NCBI GenBank assembly: GCA_038065755.1
Contig: JBBTQJ010000021.1
Coordinates: 1 to 11,666, forward strand
DNA from: JBBTQJ01 sp038065755
GTDB lineage: Bacteria; Patescibacteriota; Minisyncoccia; Minisyncoccales; Staskawiczbacteraceae
Direction of reading: 5' to 3'
DNA length: 11,666 bases
Shown here one piece after another: positions 5,249 to 11,666 of the stretch (position 1 is its first letter; each line of letters begins with the position of its first letter). Below the pieces are notes generated by a model. The model had not been told where the DNA came from. It searched no databases and saw only the letters and a list, made by a program, of their open reading frames with translations. A program made the translations under genes and the position numbers.

Positions 5249-8158
5249 TTATATTTTTTTAATTGCTAATAATATTTTTTTGTTGTCGGCTATAATTTCT
5301 TTTTGCAGAACATTGTCCATATTTATTTTTTGGCTAAAATAAAAATCTTTTATTTTAATTTCTTTTTGAATTATTTTTTTGTTTTTTTCTAAAATTTCGC
5401 TTATATTTTTTTCACAAGCAAAGAAAACCAAAATTTCGTCTGCCGGATTTAACCCTGTTTTTTTTCTCATATCTTGTATGTGGCGGGTAATTTCCCTGAT
5501 AAATCCTTCTTCTTTTAATTCTTCTGTAATTTTCGTGTCAAGCTCTAAATCTTTTTTTATTTTACTGTCAAAAATAATTTTTTTAATATTTGTTTCTTCT
5601 TTTATCAATTCTAAAAATTCTTCCTTATTTTTTATTTTTAAATTTTTATTCTTCACTTTAACCGAAGCTATGGGCTGGCGCACTTTTATATTTTTTTGCG
5701 ACCTTTCAGCCAGAATTAAATTTACAAGAGACCTTGTTTCGTCCATTTCTTCTTCTAATTCTAAATCTGTTTGGCTGTCTTCTTTTAGTTCTGGCCAGCT
5801 ACACAAATGTATTGACTCTGGCATATCTTCTGTTTTCAAATTAAAATACATTTCTTCTGCAAAAAATGGCATCACGGGAGCGATTAATTTTGTAAGGCTT
5901 AAAAGAACGAAATAAAGGGTGTTTATTGCCTCTTCTTTGTCTTTGTTATTTTTGTGAAATCTTTTTCTTGACCTTCTTATATACCAGAGAGACAAATCGT
6001 TGATAAAAAAATCTTCTATTGCTAAAACCGATTTTGCAATACTATATTTATCAAAATTAAATTCTGCTATTCCGATTAAGTGGTTGATTTTTGACAATAT
6101 CCATTTGTCTAAAATATTGTTTTGATTTTTTTTTAATTTTTCGCTGATTTTTCTATCGTTTTTTGCATATGTGTTAAAAAAAGAATAAATATTGTAAAGC
6201 ACCAATAATTTTCTCTTTGTTTCTTCTGCTGTATTATAGCCAAAATTCATATTTTCTGCAGGATTTTGCTTGGCATACATCCAGCGCATCGGGTCAGCTC
6301 CTATAATATCAATTGCTTCGTCAAACCAAATGGCGTTTCCTTTAGATTTGTGCATTTCTTCTCCTTTTTCGTCGCGAACCGAAGCATATCCGAATATCGT
6401 TTTCATTGGAGCTATTTTTTCTAAAACAGCCGACATCACCAGCAAAGAATAAAACCAATTTTTGAACTGGCCGGGAAATGATTCGCAAACCAGCTCGGCT
6501 GGAAACCATTTTTTCCACCGTTCTTTGTCTGAAAAATATCCGGTAGTTGAAAAAGACACTATGCCTGCATCTAACCAGGGATTTCCAACATCTTTTATCC
6601 TATGGGCATTTTGCCCGCATTTTTGACATTTTATTTTTATATTATCTATCCATGGCCTGTGCGGAGAATGACCGGTAAATTCTTCCCATCCCTCAATGGC
6701 TCTTTTTTCCAATTCTTCTTTTGAACCAATAACTTCAAAATTATTGCATTTTTCACATTCAAAAATCGGCAAAGCCAGGCCCCAGTATCTTTTTTTAGAA
6801 ATCAGCCAGTCTTGCATATTTTTTAACCAATCCAATTCTCTGTCTTTGCCAAATCCCGGTATCCAATTAATTTTTTTAACTATGTCAATTAAGGGCTTGC
6901 GTATTTTTTCCATAGAAATATACCATTCGTCAACCACCCTCCAAACTAATTCCTGTTTGCATCTCCAGCACGTAGGGTATCTGTGCTCATAATCTTCTAA
7001 TTTATAGAAAAATTTTCCTCCTTTATGGTTTTTTAGATATTCAAAAATAATTTCCGGATTTTCTTTTGCGTTTTTTCCTGAAAATTCGTTCATTTTGTCT
7101 AAATAAAAAGCGCCTTCATCAATTATGTCAATAACCGCCAAATTCTCTCTTTTTGCAATTTTAAAATCTTCCTCGCCGGCTCCCGGGGCGGTATGAACCA
7201 TTCCCGTTCCTTCGGTTTCGGTTACTAAATCTTTATCTAAAACAACCTTATGAAATGTTTCCGGTTTTTCATTTTTAATATTTTTAACCCTTTCCAATCC
7301 GTCAAAAGGACCTTCATATTTTAATCCCTTTAAATCTTTCCCTTTTATTGTTTTTTTAAGCTTAAATTCTTTTTCTAATATTTTTTTAGCCAGGCTTTTT
7401 AATAAAACCAACTTTTCTCCGTTAGCCTCAAATACGCCGTAATCAAAGTCGGGATTTATAACCAGGGCCACATTGGCCGGAATTGTCCATGGAGTAGTTG
7501 TCCAAACCAAAAAACTGGTTTTTTCCCAGCTTTTGTCTAAGATGGGAAGTTTAAAATAAACAGCCCTATGAATAATTAATTTATACTCTTCTGTTAAAAT
7601 TTCGTGCTGTGAAATTGCTGTTCCGCATCTCGGGCACCAGGGAACAGAATCCTTGCCCTTATATAACAATTCCTGTTCGTGGCACTTTTTTAAAAAATGC
7701 CAAATAGCGTAATTGTTTTCATCAGACATTGTATAATAAGAATTTTTCCAATCCATCCATTGGCCGAGGCGAATTGATTGTTGGGTTTGAATCTCTGAAT
7801 ACTTTTTCACTCTTTCTTTGCATTTATCAACAAATTTATCAATTCCATATTTTTCAATATCTTTTTTATTTTTAAAACCCAGTTCTTTTTCTACCTCTAC
7901 CTCCACCCATAACCCCTGGCAATCAAAGCCGTTTTGATATCTTAGGTCAAAGCCCTTCATCGCTTTATATCTTTGTAATAAATCCTTATAACTTCTGCCC
8001 CAGGCATGATGAACCCCCATAGGATTGTTAGCTGTAATTGGTCCATCCAAAAAAGACCATCTGGCCTTCCCCTGATTTTTGTCCTTTAGTTTTTCAAAAA
8101 TTTTGTTTTCCTGCCAAAATTTCAATATTTTTTTCTCATTTTCCGGAAAATTAAACAT
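5249..8158 (-). CDS. ileS: Isoleucyl-tRNA synthetase
   Basis: Class Ia synthetase that charges tRNA(Ile) with isoleucine and removes misattached valine. It is 969 aa, normal for the family. The HIGH signature region reads NNPMGVHHAWG (44-54), so the first His is replaced and the form is GVHH. The KMSKS region reads EMHKSKGN (601-608), keeping the second Lys (K604). Zinc-type pairs are CPRC (175-178), CWRC (397-400), CEKC (468-471) and CQKC (511-514). The CP1 editing domain shows WTTTPWTIPAN (219-229) and GTGMVHTAPGAGEEDF (317-332). DVGNPWLDAG (523-532) belongs to the catalytic core, and the C-terminal third is the helical anticodon-binding domain and a Lys-rich tail. It begins at ATG 8158, 9 bp after the 237-aa gene, without a Shine-Dalgarno. 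The signature variants place it in a divergent IleRS branch. The amino acid call is firm from overall layout and the editing motifs. Confidence 0.95.
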   Translation of the reverse strand: MFNFPENEKKILKFWQENKIFEKLKDKNQGKARWSFLDGPITANNPMGVHHAWGRSYKDLLQRYKAMKGFDLRYQNGFDCQGLWVEVEVEKELGFKNKKDIEKYGIDKFVDKCKERVKKYSEIQTQQSIRLGQWMDWKNSYYTMSDENNYAIWHFLKKCHEQELLYKGKDSVPWCPRCGTAISQHEILTEEYKLIIHRAVYFKLPILDKSWEKTSFLVWTTTPWTIPANVALVINPDFDYGVFEANGEKLVLLKSLAKKILEKEFKLKKTIKGKDLKGLKYEGPFDGLERVKNIKNEKPETFHKVVLDKDLVTETEGTGMVHTAPGAGEEDFKIAKRENLAVIDIIDEGAFYLDKMNEFSGKNAKENPEIIFEYLKNHKGGKFFYKLEDYEHRYPTCWRCKQELVWRVVDEWYISMEKIRKPLIDIVKKINWIPGFGKDRELDWLKNMQDWLISKKRYWGLALPIFECEKCNNFEVIGSKEELEKRAIEGWEEFTGHSPHRPWIDNIKIKCQKCGQNAHRIKDVGNPWLDAGIVSFSTTGYFSDKERWKKWFPAELVCESFPGQFKNWFYSLLVMSAVLEKIAPMKTIFGYASVRDEKGEEMHKSKGNAIWFDEAIDIIGADPMRWMYAKQNPAENMNFGYNTAEETKRKLLVLYNIYSFFNTYAKNDRKISEKLKKNQNNILDKWILSKINHLIGIAEFNFDKYSIAKSVLAIEDFFINDLSLWYIRRSRKRFHKNNKDKEEAINTLYFVLLSLTKLIAPVMPFFAEEMYFNLKTEDMPESIHLCSWPELKEDSQTDLELEEEMDETRSLVNLILAERSQKNIKVRQPIASVKVKNKNLKIKNKEEFLELIKEETNIKKIIFDSKIKKDLELDTKITEELKEEGFIREITRHIQDMRKKTGLNPADEILVFFACEKNISEILEKNKKIIQKEIKIKDFYFSQKINMDNVLQKEIIADNKKILLAIKKI

Positions 8159-8167
8159 ATATATTTA

Positions 8168-8881
8168 TTATTTTTCTTCTTTTAAATATCGTTTCAAAAA
8201 TTCTTCCCTTTTGATGGTTGCCATAGCAATATCTCTTTCATCTTCGCTAAAATACTGTCTTCTAAATTCTTCATTTATCTCTCCTTGGACTTCAAAGCCA
8301 AGTTTTTCAATTAATTTAGGATTTTTTGCAACTATCCAAGATGTTGCCTCAATATCCTCAATTTTTTCGTTATTTTTAACCACTTCAGCTAATTTTTGTA
8401 ATCCATCAAGTACCAAGCTTCTTAATTTACCAATTCCTATATCCCTTGCATGAGCCAAATGAATATGCACATAATTATCATGACCTCCATAATACATTAT
8501 TTCATTTAACGGCTTCATTCCTTCCTGGTTCATAACAACCTCTCTTGCCATTTGTTCAAAAGCTTGCGGATTATTTTTTCTAAAAGTGAGAATCGGCTCC
8601 AACGCCGATATTACGCCGTCAACAAATTGCTTCTCGTCATCTATTTGTGAACACGCTTCTATAGATTGTTTAATTTTTACGCCGTCAAAAGCATCTAAAT
8701 CTAAAATCCCACCTAATCTTTTAATGACAACCTCTGCTCTTTCGCGACCGTCTTTGTGTTGCTCAAAAACCGTTGCAAATGATTTTTTCGCTCTTTCTAT
8801 CTCTGAATCTTTTTTTTCTAAATTCTCCGGCGTTAGTTGCGATTCCGGCTCTTGCGACTCTTGGCGATTTATTTCGTTCAT
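8168..8881 (-). CDS. Protein of unknown function, weakly GNAT-like C-terminal half
   Basis: A 237-aa soluble protein without signal peptide or membrane segment. Residues 1-35 are a polar, Glu/Gln-rich, probably disordered tail. Residues 36-115 look helical. The most distinctive part is YGGHDNYVHIHLAHARDIG (131-149), followed by a helix (LRSLVLDGLQKLAEVV) and then IEATSWIVAKNPKLIEKLGFEV (177-198). The strand-helix-strand order and the NPKLIEKLGF phrase resemble the last part of GNAT acetyltransferases, but the acetyl-CoA pyrophosphate loop (Q/R-x-x-G-x-G/A) is not convincing, so catalysis should not be assumed. I believe similar proteins occur in Parcubacteria but cannot check. The gene starts at ATG 8881, 10 bp behind the toxin frame, and ends 9 bp before ileS. 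It may therefore share the toxin-antitoxin transcript. Confidence 0.75.
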   Translation of the reverse strand: MNEINRQESQEPESQLTPENLEKKDSEIERAKKSFATVFEQHKDGRERAEVVIKRLGGILDLDAFDGVKIKQSIEACSQIDDEKQFVDGVISALEPILTFRKNNPQAFEQMAREVVMNQEGMKPLNEIMYYGGHDNYVHIHLAHARDIGIGKLRSLVLDGLQKLAEVVKNNEKIEDIEATSWIVAKNPKLIEKLGFEVQGEINEEFRRQYFSEDERDIAMATIKREEFLKRYLKEEK

Positions 8882-8891
8882 TTTTTAAAAA

Positions 8892-9149
8892 TTATTTATA
8901 AATAGAATGGCCGCCGATGGCGTGGAATATGACGACTTTTCTGCTTTTAAATTCAAAAATTATTCTACAATCATAATCAACAGAAAATGACCACAAATTT
9001 TGAAATTTTCCGCTTAGTTTGTGGGTTTTCAAACGGTTATCAAAAAAATTCTTGCGAAAAATATTTTCCTTTATTTCCGCTTTTATCTTTAAATACTCAT
9101 TTATTCTTTTATAATCTTTTACAAATCGCAGGGAGTAAATGATTTACAT
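8892..9149 (-). pseudogene. RelE/ParE-type toxin frame without a standard start codon
   Basis: After the antitoxin stop there is a 7-bp gap, then ATG (9147-9149) followed directly by TAA (9144-9146), then 83 uninterrupted sense codons (9143 to the stop at 8892-8894). The translation begins IIYSLRFVKDYKRI and contains RLKTHKLSGKFQNLWSFSV (37-55), DYDCRIIFEF (56-65) and FHAIGGHSIYK (73-83). This is the layout and length of RelE/StbE/ParE-family toxins, which cut mRNA on the ribosome or poison gyrase; Arg60, His79 and Tyr82 are at positions where RelE-like toxins carry functional residues. No ATG, GTG or TTG occurs in frame before a TTG at codon 38. A single A-to-T change at codon 2 (AAA to TAA) would explain the state, giving an ancestral M-K-I-I-Y-S start. 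Alternatives are initiation at ATT (9138-9140) or CTG (9129-9131), or a sequence error. The frame assignment is strong; functional status is unknown. Confidence 0.8.
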
Positions 9150-9156
9150 AATAAAA

Positions 9157-9375
9157 TTACCTTAAATCCTTTAATGACTTAAGAATTTTTCCTTTGCCCT
9201 GTTCTATTTCTTTTTGACTTATTCTTATTCTCCTCAATAAATCCTCTTCTTCTAATCTTTCCCGAATGAGTTCTCTTAAAAATTCGCTTTTGCTTGAATA
9301 TTTTCCTTTTCTCACCGCTTTGTTTAAATCAGAAACAAGTTCTTTTGATAGTGAAATATTAACAATTGAGCGCAT
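9157..9375 (-). CDS. Ribbon-helix-helix antitoxin (CopG/ParD-like)
   Basis: A 72-aa protein. Residues 1-45 form a ribbon-helix-helix DNA-binding domain: a beta strand (SIVNISLSKELV), then a helix, then the diagnostic G-K-Y-S-S-K-S-E-F-L-R-E-L-I turn and second helix. Residues 46-72 are a charged tail (LEEEDLLRRIRISQKEIEQGK...LKSLKDL) of the kind that wraps around and neutralises a RelE/ParE toxin. As a dimer it should bind the palindromic operator just upstream (9394-9429) and repress its own promoter. The ATG at 9373-9375 begins about 49 nt after the predicted transcription start; no clear Shine-Dalgarno is present. The downstream toxin frame confirms the module. A CopG-type regulator without a toxin partner is the alternative, but the neighbour makes that unlikely. 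Confidence 0.88.
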   Translation of the reverse strand: MRSIVNISLSKELVSDLNKAVRKGKYSSKSEFLRELIRERLEEEDLLRRIRISQKEIEQGKGKILKSLKDLR

Positions 9376-9393
9376 AAAATTATCTTGTTAATT

Positions 9394-9429
9394 ATAATGT
9401 AATTTGTGTAATAATTTGTATTACATTAT
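9394..9429. promoter_or_regulatory. Nested palindromic operator of the toxin-antitoxin operon
   Basis: A perfect 10-bp inverted repeat, ATAATGTAAT (9394-9403) and ATTACATTAT (9420-9429), is spaced by 16 bp. A second perfect 6-bp repeat, GTAATA (9408-9413) and TATTAC (9419-9424), lies within it. The block covers the predicted transcription start near 9424 and abuts the -10 box, the place where a ribbon-helix-helix antitoxin would block RNA polymerase. Binding is inferred from position and symmetry. Confidence 0.7.
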
Positions 9430-9430
9430 T

Positions 9431-9458
9431 ATTTTATCTTTTTTGAAACCATTGTCAA
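9431..9458 (-). promoter_or_regulatory. Sigma70-type promoter of the toxin-antitoxin operon
   Basis: Read on the minus strand: a perfect -35 TTGACA (9453-9458), a 16-bp spacer and a -10 TAAAAT (9431-9436, five of six to consensus). Transcription should start near 9424. It is the best promoter seen in the window and sits 20 bp after the argS stop. With no terminator visible behind the toxin, it could also feed the 237-aa gene and ileS. Confidence 0.75.
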
Positions 9459-9478
9459 GTTAGTTAGCTGTGTAAAAA

Positions 9479-11200
9479 TTACATTTTCTCTAATGGTTCA
9501 ATTCCAAGCAGCCACATTCCGTTTTTCATAACGGCAACAAAAGCGTTTGTAAGCGCTAATTTATAAGGAGAAAATTCGTCTTTTTTATTAACAATTTTAT
9601 TTTTCGCGTAATAACTGTTAAACGCGCCAGCTAATTCTGTAAGATATAATGTTATGCTGTTGGGCTGATATTCCCTGCTTGCTTTTTCTATCACCTCTGG
9701 AAAATGATACATCATTTTTTCAATTAAACTGATCTTTTCCGGTATTTTTTTAAAAGAAGGATTTATTTTTTCATTTTTTGCTTTTTTTAAAACCGACATT
9801 GCTCTTGCATAAGAATATTGAAGATGGGGCCCGGAGTCGCCCTCAAAAGAAACAGATTTTTCAAAATCATAAACAATATCAGAACCAATTGATTGTTTTA
9901 AAATCGAATATCTTATAGCTCCGATCGCCACGCTTTCTGCAATTTTGTTTTTCTCTATATCCGACAAGTCTCTGTTTTTAATCTTCTCTTTTATTAATTC
10001 TTTAATTCTTTCTATTAATGATTCTGCTGTTATAACCCTTCCCGTCCTTGACGACATTTTTCCTTCGGGCAGTCTCAGTATTCCGTGCCCGATATGTTTT
10101 GTTTTTTTCGCCAAACTGGGATTTATTTTTTCCATTGCGCAAAGCATTACTTTAAAATATTCATTTACTTCGTTTCCTGTCACAATAAAAGACTGGTCAT
10201 ATTTATATTTTTTATACTTTATTTCAGCCAGTCCCAAATCTTTTGCCTCGTAGGTTGGCAAACCTTCTGAATTAATAAAAACCCTTGTATGAAGCCCATA
10301 TTTTTCACCCTTAAAAACAATTGCTCCCTTGTCTCCTTTTTCAAAAATTCCTTTCTTTAAACCTTTTTCTACAATCTTTTTTCCTAAATCAGAAACATGG
10401 CTCTCAAAAATAAAATAGTCAAATTTTGTGCCAAGTTTTTTATAAATCTCGTCAAAATGCTCTAAGCTCCACTTTTTTCCCTTGTCATAAATTTTATTAA
10501 TCTCTTTATCAGATCGTTTAAAAATCTTTTTATTTAATTCAACAATTTCTTTTTTTGCATTTTCGTTTTCTTCGTGCATTTTAGAACCATAGGCATAGGC
10601 CATGCTTAAAAACTTCATTTTAGATTCAAGAGAGTCGCTGTTTTTTGGAAACATTGGATGACTCGGTAAATTTAAAATTCCCCACACTGCCTTTGCTACT
10701 GAAATTCCAACATCTGATTGATAGCAAGCCCTTTTTACTTTAGCTCCCTGAAATTCAAAAATACGAGACAACGACTCTCCAATGGCATTGTTCATTAAAT
10801 GCCCAATATGGAATTCTTTTAAAATATTCGGGTCCGTATAATCTAAAATAATCCTTTTATTTCTCAACTCTTTTCCTTTGCCATAATTTTTGTTTATGTT
10901 TTTTAAATTATCAATAAAAACTTTATCTGCAACAAAAAAATTTATAAATCCCGACCCCGCAACTTCTATTTTAAAAAATAGACCATTGTTTCCAATTTTT
11001 TCTTTTATTAAATTTGCAATTTCAACCGGACTTTTGCCTATTTTTTTAGATAAAACCAGCGCAACATTGGTTGAATAGTCGCCATGGCTTTTTTCGCCAG
11101 GAATTTCAACTGAAAAATTCAAATCTCCCGCTTCAGCAGACAGGTCTTTTTGAAGGCCATTGATTGCTTTTTTAATTATTTCTTTTATTTCTTTTCTCAT
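9479..11200 (-). CDS. argS: Arginyl-tRNA synthetase
   Basis: Class Ia synthetase that charges tRNA(Arg); this enzyme type needs tRNA bound to form arginyl-adenylate. It is 573 aa, within the usual range. Residues 1 to about 110 match the ArgRS-specific N-terminal domain (Add-1), including GDYSTNVAL (40-48) and GSGFINFFV (82-90). The HIGH motif is intact (131-134, in DPNILKEFHIGHL), and the KMSKS motif is KMSSR (381-385, in LPEGKMSSRTG). The C-terminal DALR-type anticodon-binding domain ends MWLLGIEPLEKM, the typical ArgRS terminus. The segment YTDPNILKEFHIGHLMNNA differs from the common bacterial form, which fits a divergent branch. The ATG at 11200 lies just past the structured spacer and has no Shine-Dalgarno. 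No terminator follows the stop; the toxin-antitoxin promoter begins 20 bp later. Confidence 0.95.
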   Translation of the reverse strand: MRKEIKEIIKKAINGLQKDLSAEAGDLNFSVEIPGEKSHGDYSTNVALVLSKKIGKSPVEIANLIKEKIGNNGLFFKIEVAGSGFINFFVADKVFIDNLKNINKNYGKGKELRNKRIILDYTDPNILKEFHIGHLMNNAIGESLSRIFEFQGAKVKRACYQSDVGISVAKAVWGILNLPSHPMFPKNSDSLESKMKFLSMAYAYGSKMHEENENAKKEIVELNKKIFKRSDKEINKIYDKGKKWSLEHFDEIYKKLGTKFDYFIFESHVSDLGKKIVEKGLKKGIFEKGDKGAIVFKGEKYGLHTRVFINSEGLPTYEAKDLGLAEIKYKKYKYDQSFIVTGNEVNEYFKVMLCAMEKINPSLAKKTKHIGHGILRLPEGKMSSRTGRVITAESLIERIKELIKEKIKNRDLSDIEKNKIAESVAIGAIRYSILKQSIGSDIVYDFEKSVSFEGDSGPHLQYSYARAMSVLKKAKNEKINPSFKKIPEKISLIEKMMYHFPEVIEKASREYQPNSITLYLTELAGAFNSYYAKNKIVNKKDEFSPYKLALTNAFVAVMKNGMWLLGIEPLEKM

Positions 11201-11207
11201 TTAAAAT

Positions 11208-11263
11208 AAATTTTAGCCTGCCTAATTTCCTACGATCGTAGAAAATCGTGACAGCTAAAATTT
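11208..11263. repeat. Two-level hairpin element between pyrH and argS
   Basis: The whole spacer is symmetric. The outer arms AAATTTTAGC (11208-11217) and GCTAAAATTT (11254-11263) are perfect 10-bp inverted repeats. At the centre CTACGATCGTAG (11230-11241) is a perfect 12-bp palindrome. In minus-strand RNA the inner stem extends to 11224-11247 with two G-U pairs and a GATC loop. The element touches the pyrH stop codon on one side and lies 7 bp from the argS ATG on the other. It could be a repeat insertion, a weak terminator or attenuator for argS, or a protein-binding site. The RNA stem is AT-rich and the following T run is interrupted, so I do not call it a terminator. Confidence 0.7.
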
Positions 11264-11666
11264 TCAAATTATGGTGGTTCCTATAAACGGCTTATTGTTT
11301 AAAAAATTTTTCAGCCTTTCTAAATTTTTTCCGTTGATTATAACTACTTTTAATTTCAATTTCTCCGCCAGTTTTGATGCCCTTGGATCAAAGGGCATAG
11401 ATAACCCCGGAGACCATTTATCTCCGACGATTTTTCTAAAATCTGGCCAACTTATTTCTTTTATTGATTTAGCATCTGAAAATTCTTTTGGATTTTTATC
11501 GTACACATAGTCGATGTTTGTAAGATTTATAATTGTTTTAATATTGTTAGTTTTAGCCGACAAAACAGAAACATAATCCGTTGACCAGCCAGACTTCCAA
11601 CCCGCCCCGACCATAATTTTTTTTTCTGTTTTTGTAACTTTTTTTGTTCTTGGCATTTTAACTAGA
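11264..11666 (-). CDS. pyrH: UMP kinase, C-terminal part (cut by window edge)
   Basis: UMP kinase phosphorylates UMP to UDP with ATP in pyrimidine nucleotide synthesis and belongs to the amino acid kinase family. The visible 134 codons cover the C-terminal half: VGAGWKSGWSTDYVSVLSAK, then INLTNIDYVYDKNPKEFSDAKSIKEISW, then KIVGDKWSPGLSMPFDPRASKLAEKLKLKVVIINGKNLERL and the end FIGTTII. NIDYVYDKNP and the PGLSMPFDP...A-x-x-A/L block are typical of this family's nucleotide and UMP-binding region. An ATG at 11656 would give a 130-aa protein, but the frame stays open to the window edge and the family is about 220-240 aa. The Met is therefore taken as internal and the gene as running off the right side. 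The stop (11264-11266) touches the hairpin element. Uridylate kinase is preferred over other amino acid kinases because of the NIDYVYDKDP-like signature. Confidence 0.85.
   Translation of the reverse strand, partial: LVKMPRTKKVTKTEKKIMVGAGWKSGWSTDYVSVLSAKTNNIKTIINLTNIDYVYDKNPKEFSDAKSIKEISWPDFRKIVGDKWSPGLSMPFDPRASKLAEKLKLKVVIINGKNLERLKNFLNNKPFIGTTII

Noticed and set aside
5379..5915. Plus-strand open frame of 178 codons
   Set aside because: It lies wholly antisense to ileS, its translation is Ser/Phe/Ile-rich low-complexity as expected from the complement of Lys/Glu-rich codons, and the minus-strand frame has clear IleRS domains.
8079..8453. Plus-strand open frame of 124 codons across the ileS start and the 237-aa gene
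   Set aside because: Antisense shadow of two genes; Ser/Phe-rich, no motif and no plausible promoter or ribosome site.
8892..9149. Recoded stop codon (alternative genetic code) at the toxin start
   Set aside because: The known recoding in some CPR lineages turns UGA into glycine, not UAA, and other genes here end normally in TAA.
11208..11263. T-box riboswitch or intrinsic terminator before argS
   Set aside because: The spacer is too short for a T-box and lacks its conserved bulge; the stem is AT-rich and the following T run is broken by A, so neither call is supported.
11264..11656. Complete 130-aa gene starting at ATG 11656
   Set aside because: The frame remains open to the window edge and the product matches only the C-terminal half of UMP kinase, so the Met is probably internal.
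1..11666. tRNA, rRNA, CRISPR array, insertion sequence or phage genes
   Set aside because: No tRNA-like cloverleaf, regularly spaced direct repeats, transposase, integrase or phage protein was seen on either strand.

Overview
The window looks like a piece of a Candidate Phyla Radiation (Patescibacteria, probably Parcubacteria) chromosome. This is inferred from the AT-rich sequence, dense gene packing with gaps of 1-11 bp, mostly absent Shine-Dalgarno sequences, divergent aminoacyl-tRNA synthetases with many Cys-X2-Cys zinc sites, and small lysine-rich hypothetical proteins. No marker gene fixes the taxonomy. Every supported gene is on the minus strand, so transcription runs from high to low coordinates.

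In transcription order: the C-terminal part of UMP kinase (pyrH) enters from the right edge. A 56-bp structured spacer (11208-11263) follows, then argS (arginyl-tRNA synthetase). Next is a type II toxin-antitoxin module with its own clear sigma70-type promoter (9431-9458) and nested palindromic operator (9394-9429). It encodes a ribbon-helix-helix antitoxin and, directly behind it, a RelE/ParE-like toxin reading frame that is full length but lacks an ATG, GTG or TTG start. The only in-frame ATG is followed at once by TAA.

Only 10 bp after the toxin begins a tightly packed run: a 237-aa protein of unknown function, ileS, a 99-aa basic protein of unknown function, recO, and a membrane-anchored Ig/DUF11-like surface protein. 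It ends at a 75-bp REP/MITE-like hairpin (2444-2518) placed just before glyS, whose 5' end also carries an 18-bp perfect palindrome that is in frame with the coding sequence. The last gene is a calcineurin-like metallophosphoesterase with a TTG start and by far the best Shine-Dalgarno in the window. The final 157 bp are AT-rich and gene-free.

Most of the content is housekeeping: three tRNA-charging enzymes (Arg, Ile, Gly), nucleotide metabolism and recombinational repair. I found no phage, CRISPR, transposase or clearly new defence system. The most interesting signals are the toxin frame with its start-stop AUG-UAA, the operator in front of the toxin-antitoxin pair, and three short structured or palindromic elements (2394-2411, 2444-2518, 11208-11263) that look like repeat insertions at gene borders.
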